From: Collinsella sp. AF02-46-1
Lineage (GTDB): Bacteria > Actinomycetota > Coriobacteriia > Coriobacteriales > Coriobacteriaceae
Assembly: GCF_003465825.1 (NCBI RefSeq)
Contig: NZ_QSBV01000007.1
Location: forward strand, 1 to 64,000
Direction: 5' to 3'
Length of the DNA stretch: 64,000 nt
Below the pieces are notes generated by a model, which searched no databases, had not been told where the DNA came from, and was given only the letters and a program-made list of their open reading frames with translations. This document shows positions 50,778 through 59,632 of the stretch, one piece after another. Each line of letters opens with the position of its first letter. The first letter of the stretch is position 1. The position numbers were made by a program, and so were the translations under genes.

Positions 50778-51560
50778 TTAGCGAAGGTCAAAAACAGAGC
50801 GCGCATTTGCTAAAACTGCCGATTCGATGTGCTTTATGTCACATTTTTTGAGCGAGGCGATGCGTTCTGAGGTCCTTGTGAGCGATCTGATGAGCGATTG
50901 CGCGCTTGTTTCTGTGTTTGGCTCGGCCGGCGCATCGGTCTCGAGCAGTAGACGGTCGAGTGGAATCTGTCGTGTGTATTCGCGTCCTCGTTTAGATGCG
51001 AGCATGCGTTCGTTGACGGAAAAATAGCAGCCCGCATTACGCGCGCGGACGAGTTCGTCCGAAGTGCCGCTAAACCAGTGGAAGATGATAACGGGGGAGT
51101 CGGAGTTTGGGATGAGTAGTCCATGCGATTCGAGGACGTCCAGTACGGTTCCCGCCGAACGAACGGCGTGAATTGATATTACGCGCCCGGTAAGAGGATG
51201 CTGCACGAGCGCATCGCAGAGCCGGTCAAATGTCTGTATTTGTAGCGGTTCGCTTCCGGCAAAGCGCGCGGAAAAGTCGAGTCCTACCTCGCCGATATAG
51301 CGCTCTTGGTCAGCGACTTCGCAAAGCAGATTGACTTCGGCAGGACCACATCGTCCGTCGGCGAGCCACCAGGGATGGAGGCCGATGCCGGCAAAAATAT
51401 TTGAACGGCTACAGGCGCGCTTCTTGGCGCGTGCAAAGTCGTGCGGATCGACGCCGCAGTCAAATAGAACCAGGCCCAGCGCCGTTGCCTCATCGGCAAC
51501 GGCGTCCGGGTGAGCCATTAAATCGAGATGACAGTGCACATCAAACAGCTGCAGCTTCAT
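50778..51560 (-). CDS. TatD-family metal-dependent hydrolase
   Basis: A 260-residue TIM-barrel deoxyribonuclease-like hydrolase. It begins FDVHCHLD (metal-binding HxH), with GEVGLDFSARF (Glu), SIHAV (His), FHWFSG (His) and LLLETDAPAE (Asp). The ATG at 51560 begins the fold; the 3' neighbour on the same strand upstream is tcdA, 14 bases away. Confidence 0.88.
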   Translation of the reverse strand: MKLQLFDVHCHLDLMAHPDAVADEATALGLVLFDCGVDPHDFARAKKRACSRSNIFAGIGLHPWWLADGRCGPAEVNLLCEVADQERYIGEVGLDFSARFAGSEPLQIQTFDRLCDALVQHPLTGRVISIHAVRSAGTVLDVLESHGLLIPNSDSPVIIFHWFSGTSDELVRARNAGCYFSVNERMLASKRGREYTRQIPLDRLLLETDAPAEPNTETSAQSLIRSLTRTSERIASLKKCDIKHIESAVLANARSVFDLR

Positions 51561-51574
51561 CGTGGCGCACCCTG

Positions 51575-52366
51575 CTAGTCCAAGCGCTGGCCATCGGCGC
51601 GCACGCGCTCGCACCCGCGCCCGCTAATCTGGCGGATAACCTCGCCGGCAATCATCTGACCCATGATGGGCGGCATAAAGCTGGCGGTTCCCAGCTCGGT
51701 GCGCTCGTGGATGTTGGAAGGATCGCGGGGCTGTGTCTTAACCGATTCCTCGCAGCTAAACAGTACGTGTAGGCTCTTGATTCCGCGCTTCTTACATTCT
51801 TTGCGCATAATGCGGCTCATGGGGTCACGTACCGTATCGAAGATGTCGGCAAAGCGGAGGCACTCGGGATGGAGCTTGTTGGCCCCGCCCATGGAACTAA
51901 CCAAACGAATGCCGTGGTCCTGAGCATATTTGGCAATGGTGAGCTTGGCCGAGATGGTGTCGATGGCGTCGACGACGTAGTCGAGCTTGCCGCCCGTCTG
52001 CTCCAAAACGCTCGCGAAGAAATCATCGATGTTGTCGCTCAGCAGGTATTCGGTACGCTTGATGACGGTGGCGGCAGGATTGATATCGTGGATCATGGCT
52101 TCCATCACGTCAACCTTGCGCTTGCCGACGGTGCTATGAAAGGCGATGGCCTGGCGATTGATATTGCTGGGCGCGATGATGTCCTTGTCCAGAATGACGA
52201 AATGACCAATGCCGCCACGGGCAAGTGCCTCGCAGCAGTTAGAGCCCACACCTCCGCAGCCGAGTACCAGCACCGTGGCATCGGCGAGCTTGTCGAGTGC
52301 CTCGCGGCCCATGATGATTTCGAGCTTGGTGTCGCGTGTCTCGACGAGTGCAGCAGTTTCGGTCAT
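51575..52366 (-). CDS. tcdA: tRNA threonylcarbamoyladenosine dehydratase
   Basis: An E1-like adenylating enzyme of 263 residues that cyclises t6A37 in tRNA to ct6A. The ThiF/MoeB fold shows VLVLGCGGVGSNCCEALAR, the conserved Arg/Asn in NINRQ, and VDAIDTISAK. The ATG at 52366 fits the GGAGG at six-base spacing better than the ATG at 52372. Confidence 0.92.
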   Translation of the reverse strand: MTETAALVETRDTKLEIIMGREALDKLADATVLVLGCGGVGSNCCEALARGGIGHFVILDKDIIAPSNINRQAIAFHSTVGKRKVDVMEAMIHDINPAATVIKRTEYLLSDNIDDFFASVLEQTGGKLDYVVDAIDTISAKLTIAKYAQDHGIRLVSSMGGANKLHPECLRFADIFDTVRDPMSRIMRKECKKRGIKSLHVLFSCEESVKTQPRDPSNIHERTELGTASFMPPIMGQMIAGEVIRQISGRGCERVRADGQRLD

Positions 52367-52573
52367 AGACATCCTCCGATGGGGAAGCGAATCGTGTTTT
52401 AGCTATCGCCATTATAGGTATTATCGCGATTCCATTTGAGCCCTAGGGGCTTGTTGAAATGAGGCAGTGATTCGCATAAGATGAAGCAGATGGCACCCGT
52501 TGCAGCGGGTTGGCCAACTCCCAAACACGTTTGTAGCGTGAGAAGTGGCCGTCTTCGCATTACGCGGGGGCGG

Positions 52574-52660
52574 CTATTTCATTCGACCTCCAATGTGGAT
52601 GCCGAGCTCCACAGCCGCGATTACAAGCAACAACAACGTCAGGACATCGTTAATACTCAT
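52574..52660 (-). CDS. Tiny hydrophobic peptide (28 residues), toxin-like
   Basis: The peptide starts MSINDVLTLLLLVIAA, a single membrane helix, and ends in a short basic tail (GGRMK). A strong AAGGAGAT site lies six bases before the ATG at 52660. Small one-helix peptides of this shape are typical of type I toxins or holin-like peptides. It lies divergently next to an sdpR-sdpI-like pair. Function is inferred only from size and shape; a chance frame cannot be excluded. The rest of 52367-52755 shows no other gene. Confidence 0.5.
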   Translation of the reverse strand: MSINDVLTLLLLVIAAVELGIHIGGRMK

Positions 52661-52755
52661 AGTCCATCTCCTTCTTGGGAAGAGGGAGCTGGCCCATCTG
52701 CTTCTGGACCCATTGTATCTAAAAACGAACGAATGTTCTATACATAACATTGCTA

Positions 52756-52793
52756 TTAGATAATTAGACAAACATCTAAATATCGAGTATAGT
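52756..52793 (+). promoter_or_regulatory. Promoter and operator of the ArsR-SdpI unit
   Basis: A -35 TAGACA (52765-52770) and a -10 TATAGT (52788-52793) are 17 bp apart. The inverted repeat TTAGAT (52756-52761) / ATCTAA (52774-52779) brackets the -35, as expected for an ArsR-family autorepressor. Confidence 0.7.
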
Positions 52794-52827
52794 GTGCACG
52801 TCGCGAGAGATAGCGAGAGGAGGTTCT

Positions 52828-53106
52828 ATGCCGGGAGAAGGTTTTAAGGCGCTGGCGGATCCAACGCGGCGGCGCATTTTAGAACTGCTGCGCGAGGGCA
52901 ATTGCACGGCGGGGGAGCTCGCCGAGCATTTCGACATAAGCAAACCGTCGCTCAGCCATCATCTGGCAACGCTTAAAAACGCCGGGCTGGTGACCGATGA
53001 GCGCCATGGCCAAAACATCGTTTACAGCTTAAATACCACCGTCATGCAGGACTTGATTGGCTGGTTTATGGGCTTTACAAACACTGAAGGTGATAAGGAT
53101 GAATAA
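52828..53106 (+). CDS. ArsR-family repressor (SdpR-like)
   Basis: A 92-residue winged-helix regulator (KALADPTRRRILELL, CTAGELAEHFDISKPSLSHHL). No metal-binding Cys pair typical of metal-sensing ArsR is present, which fits the SdpR type that controls an SdpI immunity protein. AGAGGAGG precedes the ATG. The stop overlaps the next start by eight bases. Confidence 0.88.
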   Translation: MPGEGFKALADPTRRRILELLREGNCTAGELAEHFDISKPSLSHHLATLKNAGLVTDERHGQNIVYSLNTTVMQDLIGWFMGFTNTEGDKDE

Positions 53107-53803
53107 CGAAAACAAGGGCATTCACGTCACGGGGGTATCGTCGCGCGTGTGGATTGCACTGGTCGCTCTGTGCGTTGCCAATGTCGCAGCGCATCTGATA
53201 GTGATGCCGAGCCTGCCGGCGCAGATTCCCACGCACTGGGGCGCGAATGGCGCCGTCGACGGTTGGGGCCCTAGCTGGATGGCCTCCGCGCTCGGCGTGC
53301 TGCCTCTGGCGCTTCTCGCAATGTTCTGCGTGGTGCCGCGCATCGATCCCAAAGGTGAGGCATATCGAACCTCGGGTAAGTTCTATCAGGGCTTCGTAAT
53401 TGCCTTCACCTTGTTCATGTGCGCCATAAGCTGGCTGGGAGAGCTTACGGTCTGGGGCGTGGTGCCGGCGGTCGGTTCGGTCAACGTGCTGATTTCCGGT
53501 GCTGTCGGTTTGCTGTTCATCGGCGTAGGCAACTACTTGCCGCGTGTGAAGCAGAACTATACGCTCGGTATCAAGACGCCCTGGGCGCTTGCCGATCCCG
53601 AGAACTGGCGCCGTACGCAGCGCTTTGGCGGTGCCTGCTTTATGGTGCTGGGTGTTGGCCTGATTGTGATGGGCGTGGCGGGCAGCGTGCTTTCGAGTGA
53701 AGTCGTCGCCGCGGTGATTGCGGCTCTGGCGTTTGGTTCGGCCGGAGCTGCCTACGCCTATTCGTATCTGCTGTGGCGTAAATCGCAGCGAGCCGTTCGC
53801 TAA
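53099..53803 (+). CDS. SdpI-family immunity/membrane protein
   Basis: A 234-residue membrane protein with a DUF1648-type N terminus (LPAQIPTHWGANGAVDGWG) and about six membrane helices, plus the SdpI block RVKQNYTLGIKTPWALADPENW. SdpI proteins protect against secreted membrane toxins and transmit a signal by binding their ArsR partner. It is co-translated with the repressor. Confidence 0.88.
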   Translation: MNNENKGIHVTGVSSRVWIALVALCVANVAAHLIVMPSLPAQIPTHWGANGAVDGWGPSWMASALGVLPLALLAMFCVVPRIDPKGEAYRTSGKFYQGFVIAFTLFMCAISWLGELTVWGVVPAVGSVNVLISGAVGLLFIGVGNYLPRVKQNYTLGIKTPWALADPENWRRTQRFGGACFMVLGVGLIVMGVAGSVLSSEVVAAVIAALAFGSAGAAYAYSYLLWRKSQRAVR

Positions 53804-53869
53804 GGTTGCGGAAAACTAGCGTACGCAGTTCATAGTATGTTCCGGGGGACTTTTCCCAGGTAGTATTAG

Positions 53870-53896
53870 GGGGTGTGGGCAACCATGCCCCTTTTT
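53870..53896 (+). terminator. Terminator after the SdpI gene
   Basis: GGGGTGTGG / CCATGCCCC (two G-T pairs), loop GCAA, then TTTTT. Confidence 0.8.
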
Positions 53897-53987
53897 CGTT
53901 AAGTTTCAGAGCTGGTTTTCTCATTTCGTTTCCACTAAAGCGAATCAAGAATAGGGAAACAGCAGGTAGAAAGGATAGGACAGACAT

Positions 53988-55667
53988 ATGGCGGAGTTTA
54001 TCTACCAGATGTATCAGGCTCGCAAGGCCCATGGCGACAAGGTAATCCTTGACGACGTGACCCTGAGCTTCTACCCCGGTGCCAAGATCGGCGTTGTGGG
54101 TCCCAACGGCATGGGCAAGTCGACCCTGCTCAAGATCATGGCCGGTATCGAGGAAGTCTCCAACGGCGATGCCAGGCTTACCCCCGGCTACACCGTGGGC
54201 ATCCTGCAGCAGGAGCCGCCGCTCGATGACGACAAGACCGTCATCGAGAACGTGCGCATGGCGTTTGGCGATATGATTGCCAAGGTCGATCGCTTCAACA
54301 AGATCGGCGAGGAGATGTGCGACCCGGATTGCGATATGGACGCCCTCATGGCCGAGATGGGCAAGCTCCAGGACGAGATCGACGCCGCCGACGGCTGGGA
54401 TATCGATTCCAAGCTCGGTCAGGCCATGGACGCCCTGCAGCTGCCCGATTCCGACATGCCGGTCAACGTGCTTTCCGGCGGCGAGCGCCGTCGCGTGGCC
54501 CTGTGCAAGCTGCTACTCGAGGCTCCCGACCTGCTGCTGCTCGACGAGCCCACGAACCACCTGGACGCTGAGTCGATCCTGTGGCTCGAGCACTTCCTGC
54601 ATAACTACCAGGGCGCGGTGCTTGCCGTCACACACGATCGCTACTTCCTGGATAACGTTGCCGAGTGGATCTGCGAGGTCGACCGCGGTCACCTTTATCC
54701 CTACAAGGGCAATTACTCCACGTATCTGGAGACCAAGGCCGCGCGTATCGAGGCCCAGGGCAACCGTGACGCCAAGCTCGCCAAGCGCATGGAGGCCGAG
54801 CTCGAGTGGGTACGCAGCTCGCCCAAGGCTCGCCAGGCCAAGAACAAGGCCCGTCTGGCTCGCTACGAGGAGATGGAGGCCGAGGCCCGCGCAAGCCAGA
54901 AGCTCGACTGGACCGACATCCGCATCCCTGTGGGCCCGCGTCTGGGCAACAAGGTGCTCGAGGCCCATCACCTGCACAAGGAGTTCGATGGCCGCGTGCT
55001 CATCGATGACCTTTCGTTCACCCTGCCGCGCAACGGCATTGTGGGCGTTATCGGCCCCAACGGTGTCGGTAAGACCACGCTCTTCAAGACCATCGTGGGT
55101 TTGGAGCCGCTGACTTCGGGCGAGCTCGAGGTGGGCGAGACCGTCAAGATTTCTTACGTCGACCAGAACCGTTCCGGCATCGACCCCGATAAGAACCTAT
55201 GGGAGGTCGTCTCGGACGGCCTGGACCACATGATGGTCGGCGAGACCGAGGTTCCGAGCCGTGCTTATGTGGCGAGCTTTGGCTTTAAGGGCCAGGACCA
55301 GCAGAAGCGCGCTGGCGTACTCTCCGGTGGCGAGCGCAACCGTCTGAACCTGGCGCTCACGCTCAAGCAGGGCGGCAACCTGCTGCTCCTCGACGAGCCT
55401 ACGAACGACCTCGACGTCGAGACGCTGTCCTCGCTCGAAGCGGCGCTGCTCGAGTTCCCGGGCTGCTCGGTGGTCATTAGCCACGACCGTATGTTCCTAG
55501 ACCGCGTTGCCACGCACATCCTGGCGTGGGAGGGCACCGACGAGAACCCGGGCAACTGGTATTGGTTCGAGGGCAACTTCGAGGCCTATCAGGCCAACCG
55601 CATCGAGCGCCTGGGCGAGGACGCAGCCCAGCCGCATCGTATCCACCGTAAGCTGACGCGCGACTAG
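53988..55667 (+). CDS. ettA: Energy-dependent translational throttle A (ABC-F ATPase)
   Basis: A 559-residue ABC-F protein with two ATPase domains and no membrane segments. Walker A GPNGMGKST and GPNGVGKTT, signatures LSGGERRR and LSGGERNR, and DEPTNHLD / DEPTNDLD are visible. The arm and linker between the domains (EWVRSSPKARQAKNKARLARYEEM) are of EttA type. It binds the ribosomal E site and gates initiation according to energy state. Confidence 0.93.
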   Translation: MAEFIYQMYQARKAHGDKVILDDVTLSFYPGAKIGVVGPNGMGKSTLLKIMAGIEEVSNGDARLTPGYTVGILQQEPPLDDDKTVIENVRMAFGDMIAKVDRFNKIGEEMCDPDCDMDALMAEMGKLQDEIDAADGWDIDSKLGQAMDALQLPDSDMPVNVLSGGERRRVALCKLLLEAPDLLLLDEPTNHLDAESILWLEHFLHNYQGAVLAVTHDRYFLDNVAEWICEVDRGHLYPYKGNYSTYLETKAARIEAQGNRDAKLAKRMEAELEWVRSSPKARQAKNKARLARYEEMEAEARASQKLDWTDIRIPVGPRLGNKVLEAHHLHKEFDGRVLIDDLSFTLPRNGIVGVIGPNGVGKTTLFKTIVGLEPLTSGELEVGETVKISYVDQNRSGIDPDKNLWEVVSDGLDHMMVGETEVPSRAYVASFGFKGQDQQKRAGVLSGGERNRLNLALTLKQGGNLLLLDEPTNDLDVETLSSLEAALLEFPGCSVVISHDRMFLDRVATHILAWEGTDENPGNWYWFEGNFEAYQANRIERLGEDAAQPHRIHRKLTRD

Positions 55668-55671
55668 ATCG

Positions 55672-55815
55672 TTACGCGGTTTTCCAAACCGCGTAACTGC
55701 TCGACGCTGCGCGGGTCGCAAGCACCCCATCTTGCCGTTCAAGCCGTCGCTCGCGTACCGAAGTACGCGTCGCTCCTCTTTCACGGCAACCTGGGGCACT
55801 TGCGGCCCGCTCGCT
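55672..55815. repeat. Structured intergenic repeat, copy 2, with leading hairpin
   Basis: A hairpin TTACGCGGTTT...AAACCGCGTAA (from 55672) leads into 55703-55815, which matches 4193-4305 in length and most positions. The central GCGTAC-CGAA-GTACGC differs from copy 1 only in the loop, so the fold is conserved. It follows ettA directly. Confidence 0.7.
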
Positions 55816-55841
55816 GTTGGTTACGCAACATCAACAAATAA

Positions 55842-55877
55842 AAACGGCTCAAATCCTGATTTGGATTTGAGCCGTTT
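55842..55877. terminator. Bidirectional terminator between ettA and the next gene
   Basis: A perfect 15-bp stem, AAACGGCTCAAATCC and complement, with a 6-nt loop and A/T flanks on both sides. Confidence 0.85.
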
Positions 55878-55881
55878 GTCG

Positions 55882-57177
55882 TTACTGCTCGGGTTCTTCG
55901 ACTTTATCGATGGCCCAGGTGGATCCGAGGCCACCGGTGGTGTTGCGGCGGACGCGCACGGTAACTTCGTGGCGCTCGCCGGCCTGCGTGTAGCGCAGGG
56001 GGAAGCTTGCGCGGTTTCGCGCGGCCTCGATGGTACCGCGCTCGCGGGCGATCCAGTAGTACTCGCCGACGATGCCGAGGGTGTCGGCGCCGTAGGGGAG
56101 ATAGGTCGACAGCTGGTGTAGCAACGGACCGGGGCAGAAGACCTCGGTTGCGAAATCGACGGGGAAGTCCTCGGGGATGGCGGGCGCTACGGGTGCGAGG
56201 GCCGGTACCATCGTCGGTGCGAAGGCCTGCTCATTGACGGGCGTCACCTCGATGACGGGCGCGGGTTCGGCGCCGAGTACTGATTCGGTGTCCGCTTTCG
56301 GCATCGCCGCGGAATCTGCGGGCTCGACGATGGCAGGTGCGTCTGCGGTCGCGGTGTCGAACTCGACTTGCGGAGCGCTCTGATTCTCGATGCTCGGCTT
56401 TGTCTCGACCGGCGTGGATGCCATGGTGGTGATGCCGGCGTTTGCGTTCTCGGGGTCATAGACGACCGTGAGCGAGATGGCGGGCTGCGGTGCCTCGGGC
56501 TCCGGCGTCGACTCGGTAGCGTCTTGATCTGCGGGCTCGTCGGACTGATCGTCCTCGGCCTTGTCACCAAAGACATCGCTGTTTTGGAATGCAGACGTCT
56601 CGGGCTGGTCAGCGGCTTCTTCGGTTGTCGACTTGGGAGCTTCGTTGAGCTCCGCAGTGGTTTCCTGCTCAGATATGACTTCGGGATCGTTCGTGGCGGT
56701 GATTTCGGTTTCTGCTGTTACCTCAATAGCGACTTCGATCTCTGCCTCGGGCTCGGGCTCCGGCACGGCTTCAACCATGGTTTCTGGCTTGGGATGTTTA
56801 ACGTGCTTGGGACGCACGGCCTTGAGGTCCTTCTCGCCGCGCTTTTTCTTTTTGTAGGACTGCTTGGCTCCCTTGGCTGCCTTGGGCTTGTCCTCGCCCT
56901 TGGCAAGGGCGGCATCCCAAGCCTCGTTGGCGATGACGGTGGCATGCAGGCGACCGCCCTTAAAGACGGTCAGCTTAATGCAGTCGTCGAGCTCCTCGAG
57001 CAGCTCACGCGTGGACTCAAAGCCCAGGTCATAAGCGGTCATGTCGCCGGCGGCGAGCGCCTCCTCGACCTGTGTCATAAACGTTTGCTTGCCGCACCCA
57101 ATCGCGTCGCGCAGCAGGCGATACAGATAGATGTGGTTGCCCAGCGAAAGCGTGGGCCTAACTATTGTCTTGCTCAT
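55882..57177 (-). CDS. Conserved ends, low-complexity middle: unknown protein
   Basis: A 431-residue protein. Residues 1-95 form a compact helical or winged-helix-like domain (SLGNHIYLYRLLRDAIGCGKQ onward), followed by a Lys-rich stretch (KKKKRGEKDLK). Then come about 200 residues rich in Pro, Glu, Ala and Thr, without order. A globular C-terminal domain of about 85 residues ends the chain (GEYYWIARERGTIEAARNRA, FPLRYTQAGERHEV). There is no signal peptide or membrane segment. The two-domain-with-tether layout suggests a scaffold or nucleic-acid-associated role, but no family was recognised. AGAGGAG precedes the ATG at 57177. Confidence 0.7.
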   Translation of the reverse strand: MSKTIVRPTLSLGNHIYLYRLLRDAIGCGKQTFMTQVEEALAAGDMTAYDLGFESTRELLEELDDCIKLTVFKGGRLHATVIANEAWDAALAKGEDKPKAAKGAKQSYKKKKRGEKDLKAVRPKHVKHPKPETMVEAVPEPEPEAEIEVAIEVTAETEITATNDPEVISEQETTAELNEAPKSTTEEAADQPETSAFQNSDVFGDKAEDDQSDEPADQDATESTPEPEAPQPAISLTVVYDPENANAGITTMASTPVETKPSIENQSAPQVEFDTATADAPAIVEPADSAAMPKADTESVLGAEPAPVIEVTPVNEQAFAPTMVPALAPVAPAIPEDFPVDFATEVFCPGPLLHQLSTYLPYGADTLGIVGEYYWIARERGTIEAARNRASFPLRYTQAGERHEVTVRVRRNTTGGLGSTWAIDKVEEPEQ

Positions 57178-57249
57178 GGCAAATCTCCTCTTTACACATG
57201 TAAAGCATCTTACCATCGCATAGCGTTCGCCATGGCGGCGCCCAAGGCA

Positions 57250-57283
57250 AACGGGCGCGAACCGCTTTCGATTCGCGCCCGTT
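57250..57283. terminator. Terminator downstream of the Ser/Thr-rich protein gene
   Basis: AACGGGCGCGAACCG and its near-complement pair around a CTTT loop (one mismatch). It lies between two minus-strand genes, and the T-run is weak. Confidence 0.65.
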
Positions 57284-57317
57284 GTACAGGTCGGTTATCT
57301 ATGAGAGGCAAATGTGC

Positions 57318-58280
57318 TTAGTTGCCCGATGCCGTGCCTTGGCTCGAGTTGTCAGATGCCGTGCCGGACGCGGTTCCGCTCGAGCTGTTCGAGCTGTTGG
57401 TGTTGCTGCTGTCTGCTGTGCCCGTTCCCGAAGCGGTGTCGCTCGTCTGGCCGCCCGTGCTCGGCTGCGAACCGTCAGTCGTTTGGCTTGAGTCGGTCGT
57501 GCCGGACGGCGCGCCACTGTTGGCCGTAGAGGAATCGGTGCCCTGCGATTGGCTTTGGGTGTTCGAGGACGAATCGGCTGAGGTAGAACTGTCTTGCGTG
57601 CCGTCCGCCTGTGCCTGCTGATCTTGCGACTGGGTGTTGCCATTTGCATCGCTCTCGGTCGTGCGCGACGAAAGGATTGGCTCGGGGCGCTCGCCCAGAC
57701 CCTCACCGGCGGTGGTAATAAGGATGGCGCCGGTACAGGCGATGACCGCGACGATGGCGATGGCGATCGAGAAGACGATGACCTTCTTTTGCGTCTGGCT
57801 GCGCTCTGCCGCCGCCTTGGCGCGCAGACTGTTAGGGGCGACGCGCGCCGTGGTCGCGCGTCCCGCAACCTGGCGCATTTCCTGCGTGGTCGCGGCGCCA
57901 CCTAGGTGCTCCTCGACATCGGGTTCAACGGGCTCGTAGGCGCCGGCAGGGTAGTCGACAGCGGCATGCGTGCCCTTGATTGCTTCGGCGCTGGCAGAGA
58001 TAAAGTGGCGGTAGACCTGCGAGGACACAACGGTGATGACCGAGCTCACGGCGGCGCCAATTACTGAACCAGCGATACCAATCTTGGAGGCAAGCGCGAC
58101 GCTCGTGGCGGCAGCTGCGGCGCCGGCGATGATCTGGGGAATGGAAATGTCGTCAAACAGGCCCTTTTTGGGTGCGATGGCCATGGTCTGTCCGATGGAA
58201 TGGTTCTCGTGCACGCCGTTGTTGAGCGATGCCGGCGTCATGACGCGCGTGCGCGGCGCGTCGGTATATTCAGTCGTCAT
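57318..58280 (-). CDS. Membrane protein with Ser/Thr/Gln-rich extracellular tail
   Basis: A 320-residue protein. It has a polar N terminus, a hydrophobic Ala-rich segment (about 48-85) and a second membrane helix (about 165-190, VIVFSIAIAIVAVIACTGAI). A final 120-residue tail is made almost only of Ser, Thr, Gly, Asp, Asn and Gln, resembling flexible, possibly glycosylated cell-surface linkers. No sorting signal is visible. Function unknown. Confidence 0.7.
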   Translation of the reverse strand: MTTEYTDAPRTRVMTPASLNNGVHENHSIGQTMAIAPKKGLFDDISIPQIIAGAAAAATSVALASKIGIAGSVIGAAVSSVITVVSSQVYRHFISASAEAIKGTHAAVDYPAGAYEPVEPDVEEHLGGAATTQEMRQVAGRATTARVAPNSLRAKAAAERSQTQKKVIVFSIAIAIVAVIACTGAILITTAGEGLGERPEPILSSRTTESDANGNTQSQDQQAQADGTQDSSTSADSSSNTQSQSQGTDSSTANSGAPSGTTDSSQTTDGSQPSTGGQTSDTASGTGTADSSNTNSSNSSSGTASGTASDNSSQGTASGN

Positions 58281-58457
58281 ACGGGGTCCTTCCGGTTCGT
58301 TTAGTGCTGCGACAGGTTGTTCAGCCCTCAGGGTACCCAGTCGGTGTGAACCGGAGATGGATTCGCCCGCAACACCATCAACTCACCAAAGCGCGAAATT
58401 TCTTCTCAGGCTGATCGAATGAAGACGGGGCGAATCGTTCGGATGTCGAAAGGAAGG

Positions 58458-58487
58458 TTGACCGGATTTGAAATCCCGTGGAATAAT
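58458..58487 (+). promoter_or_regulatory. Promoter of the antiterminator gene
   Basis: TTGACC (58458-58463) and AATAAT (58482-58487) with an 18-bp spacer, about 40 bases before the start codon. The remainder of 58281-58457 holds a spaced inverted repeat GATTCGCCC (58360) / GGGCGAATC (58428) and no gene. Confidence 0.6.
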
Positions 58488-58528
58488 CGGGCTCGCGGCG
58501 CTGTTGCTTGCGCCGGGTAGGGAGCGTC

Positions 58529-59365
58529 ATGAAAATCCTTAAGCGGATCAACAACAATACGGTTATCTGCGTAAACGCCAAGGGCCGTGAACTCGTGGCA
58601 ATTGGCCGCGGTATCGGGTTTCCCAATGGCCCCGATGAGGTCACACTCGATAAGATCGAGCGAACCTTCTACGGTGTCGACTCGCGCTACCTAGCGCTGC
58701 TCGACGAGATCGATCCTCAGGTGATGGAGTTCTCCGCCCAGATTGCCGATATCGCTCGCTCCAACATCTCGCGCGAGCTCTCGGCAAACCTTCCCTTTAC
58801 CATGGCTGACCATATCGCCTTTGCCATCAAACGCTGCCGCGAGCATATGTTTGTGCAGATGCCGCTCTCCTATGATGTGCAGCAGATGTACCCCATTGAG
58901 TACAAGATCGCCAAGTTCGCGATCGAGGGCATCAATCGCGGCTTCAACGTCAAGATGCCGCGGGGGGAGGCGAGCGGTATCGCGCTCTGTATCGTCAACA
59001 GCGTGGTCGCCTCGTCTTCAAAGGCCAAATCCAATACGGTGCGTAAGGACGAGGTGATGCTCGAGAGCTTCACCAAGATTATCGAATCCGAGCTGGGGGT
59101 TTGCGTGGACCGCGACGGCTTTGACTTTTGCCGTTATGCCACGCACGTGCGCTACCTGTTAGAACGCGTGCAGACAGGAGAGCCCCTCAACACGGAGAAC
59201 GGCGCGCTTTACGGACCGCTCTGCGAGCAGCATCCCGACGTGGCCGTGTGCGTCGACCGCATGGCCGCGCTTATCGAAGAGCGCTTTGACGCCGGGCTCG
59301 CCGATGAAGAGAAGGTCTACCTGATGCTCCACGTCAATCGCGTCTGCGCGGGATCTAGGTCCTAA
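58529..59365 (+). CDS. BglG/LicT-family transcriptional antiterminator
   Basis: A 278-residue RNA-binding antiterminator: an N-terminal CAT RNA-binding domain (MKILKRINNNTVICVNAKGR, 1-56), then two PRD domains (about 65-170 and 172-278) with conserved His residues, for example DHIAFAIKRC and LMLHVNR. The PTS phosphorylates these to report sugar availability. The RAT/terminator switch at 59452-59530 and the PTS gene follow directly. Confidence 0.93.
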   Translation: MKILKRINNNTVICVNAKGRELVAIGRGIGFPNGPDEVTLDKIERTFYGVDSRYLALLDEIDPQVMEFSAQIADIARSNISRELSANLPFTMADHIAFAIKRCREHMFVQMPLSYDVQQMYPIEYKIAKFAIEGINRGFNVKMPRGEASGIALCIVNSVVASSSKAKSNTVRKDEVMLESFTKIIESELGVCVDRDGFDFCRYATHVRYLLERVQTGEPLNTENGALYGPLCEQHPDVAVCVDRMAALIEERFDAGLADEEKVYLMLHVNRVCAGSRS

Positions 59366-59451
59366 TCGACCGCTCGCCGCTGAAGTTTGACCGTTGGCCG
59401 GTTTCGACTTTCGTAAAAGCAACTGTTGGATGTAGTTTCATAGTCACATAA

Positions 59452-59530
59452 GGTGTTATTCGAGAAGAGCCTCGAAGCATGACGTAGACAGTTCCCTGTC
59501 CGCTTTGTGCTTTGGGGCTCTTCTGTTTTT
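59452..59530 (+). promoter_or_regulatory. RAT antiterminator hairpin overlapping a terminator
   Basis: The hairpin TTCGAG-AAGAGC-CTCGAA (59459-59476), flanked by GGTGTTA and GCATGAC, has the shape of a ribonucleic antiterminator. The competing terminator pairs 59464-59478 (GAAGAGCCTCGAAGC) with 59509-59523 over 15 positions and ends in TTTTT. The two structures share bases, so binding of the LicT-type protein would prevent termination before the PTS gene. Confidence 0.8.
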
Positions 59531-59632
59531 GTCTTCTTCTTGCTTTTCTCGATTTGCCTCGTGTCAGGCCTGCCGTAATCGGTTCTTCGCGTGTGCGCAA
59601 ACGGGAAGACAGAAAAGCAAGGGAGTTCAGCT

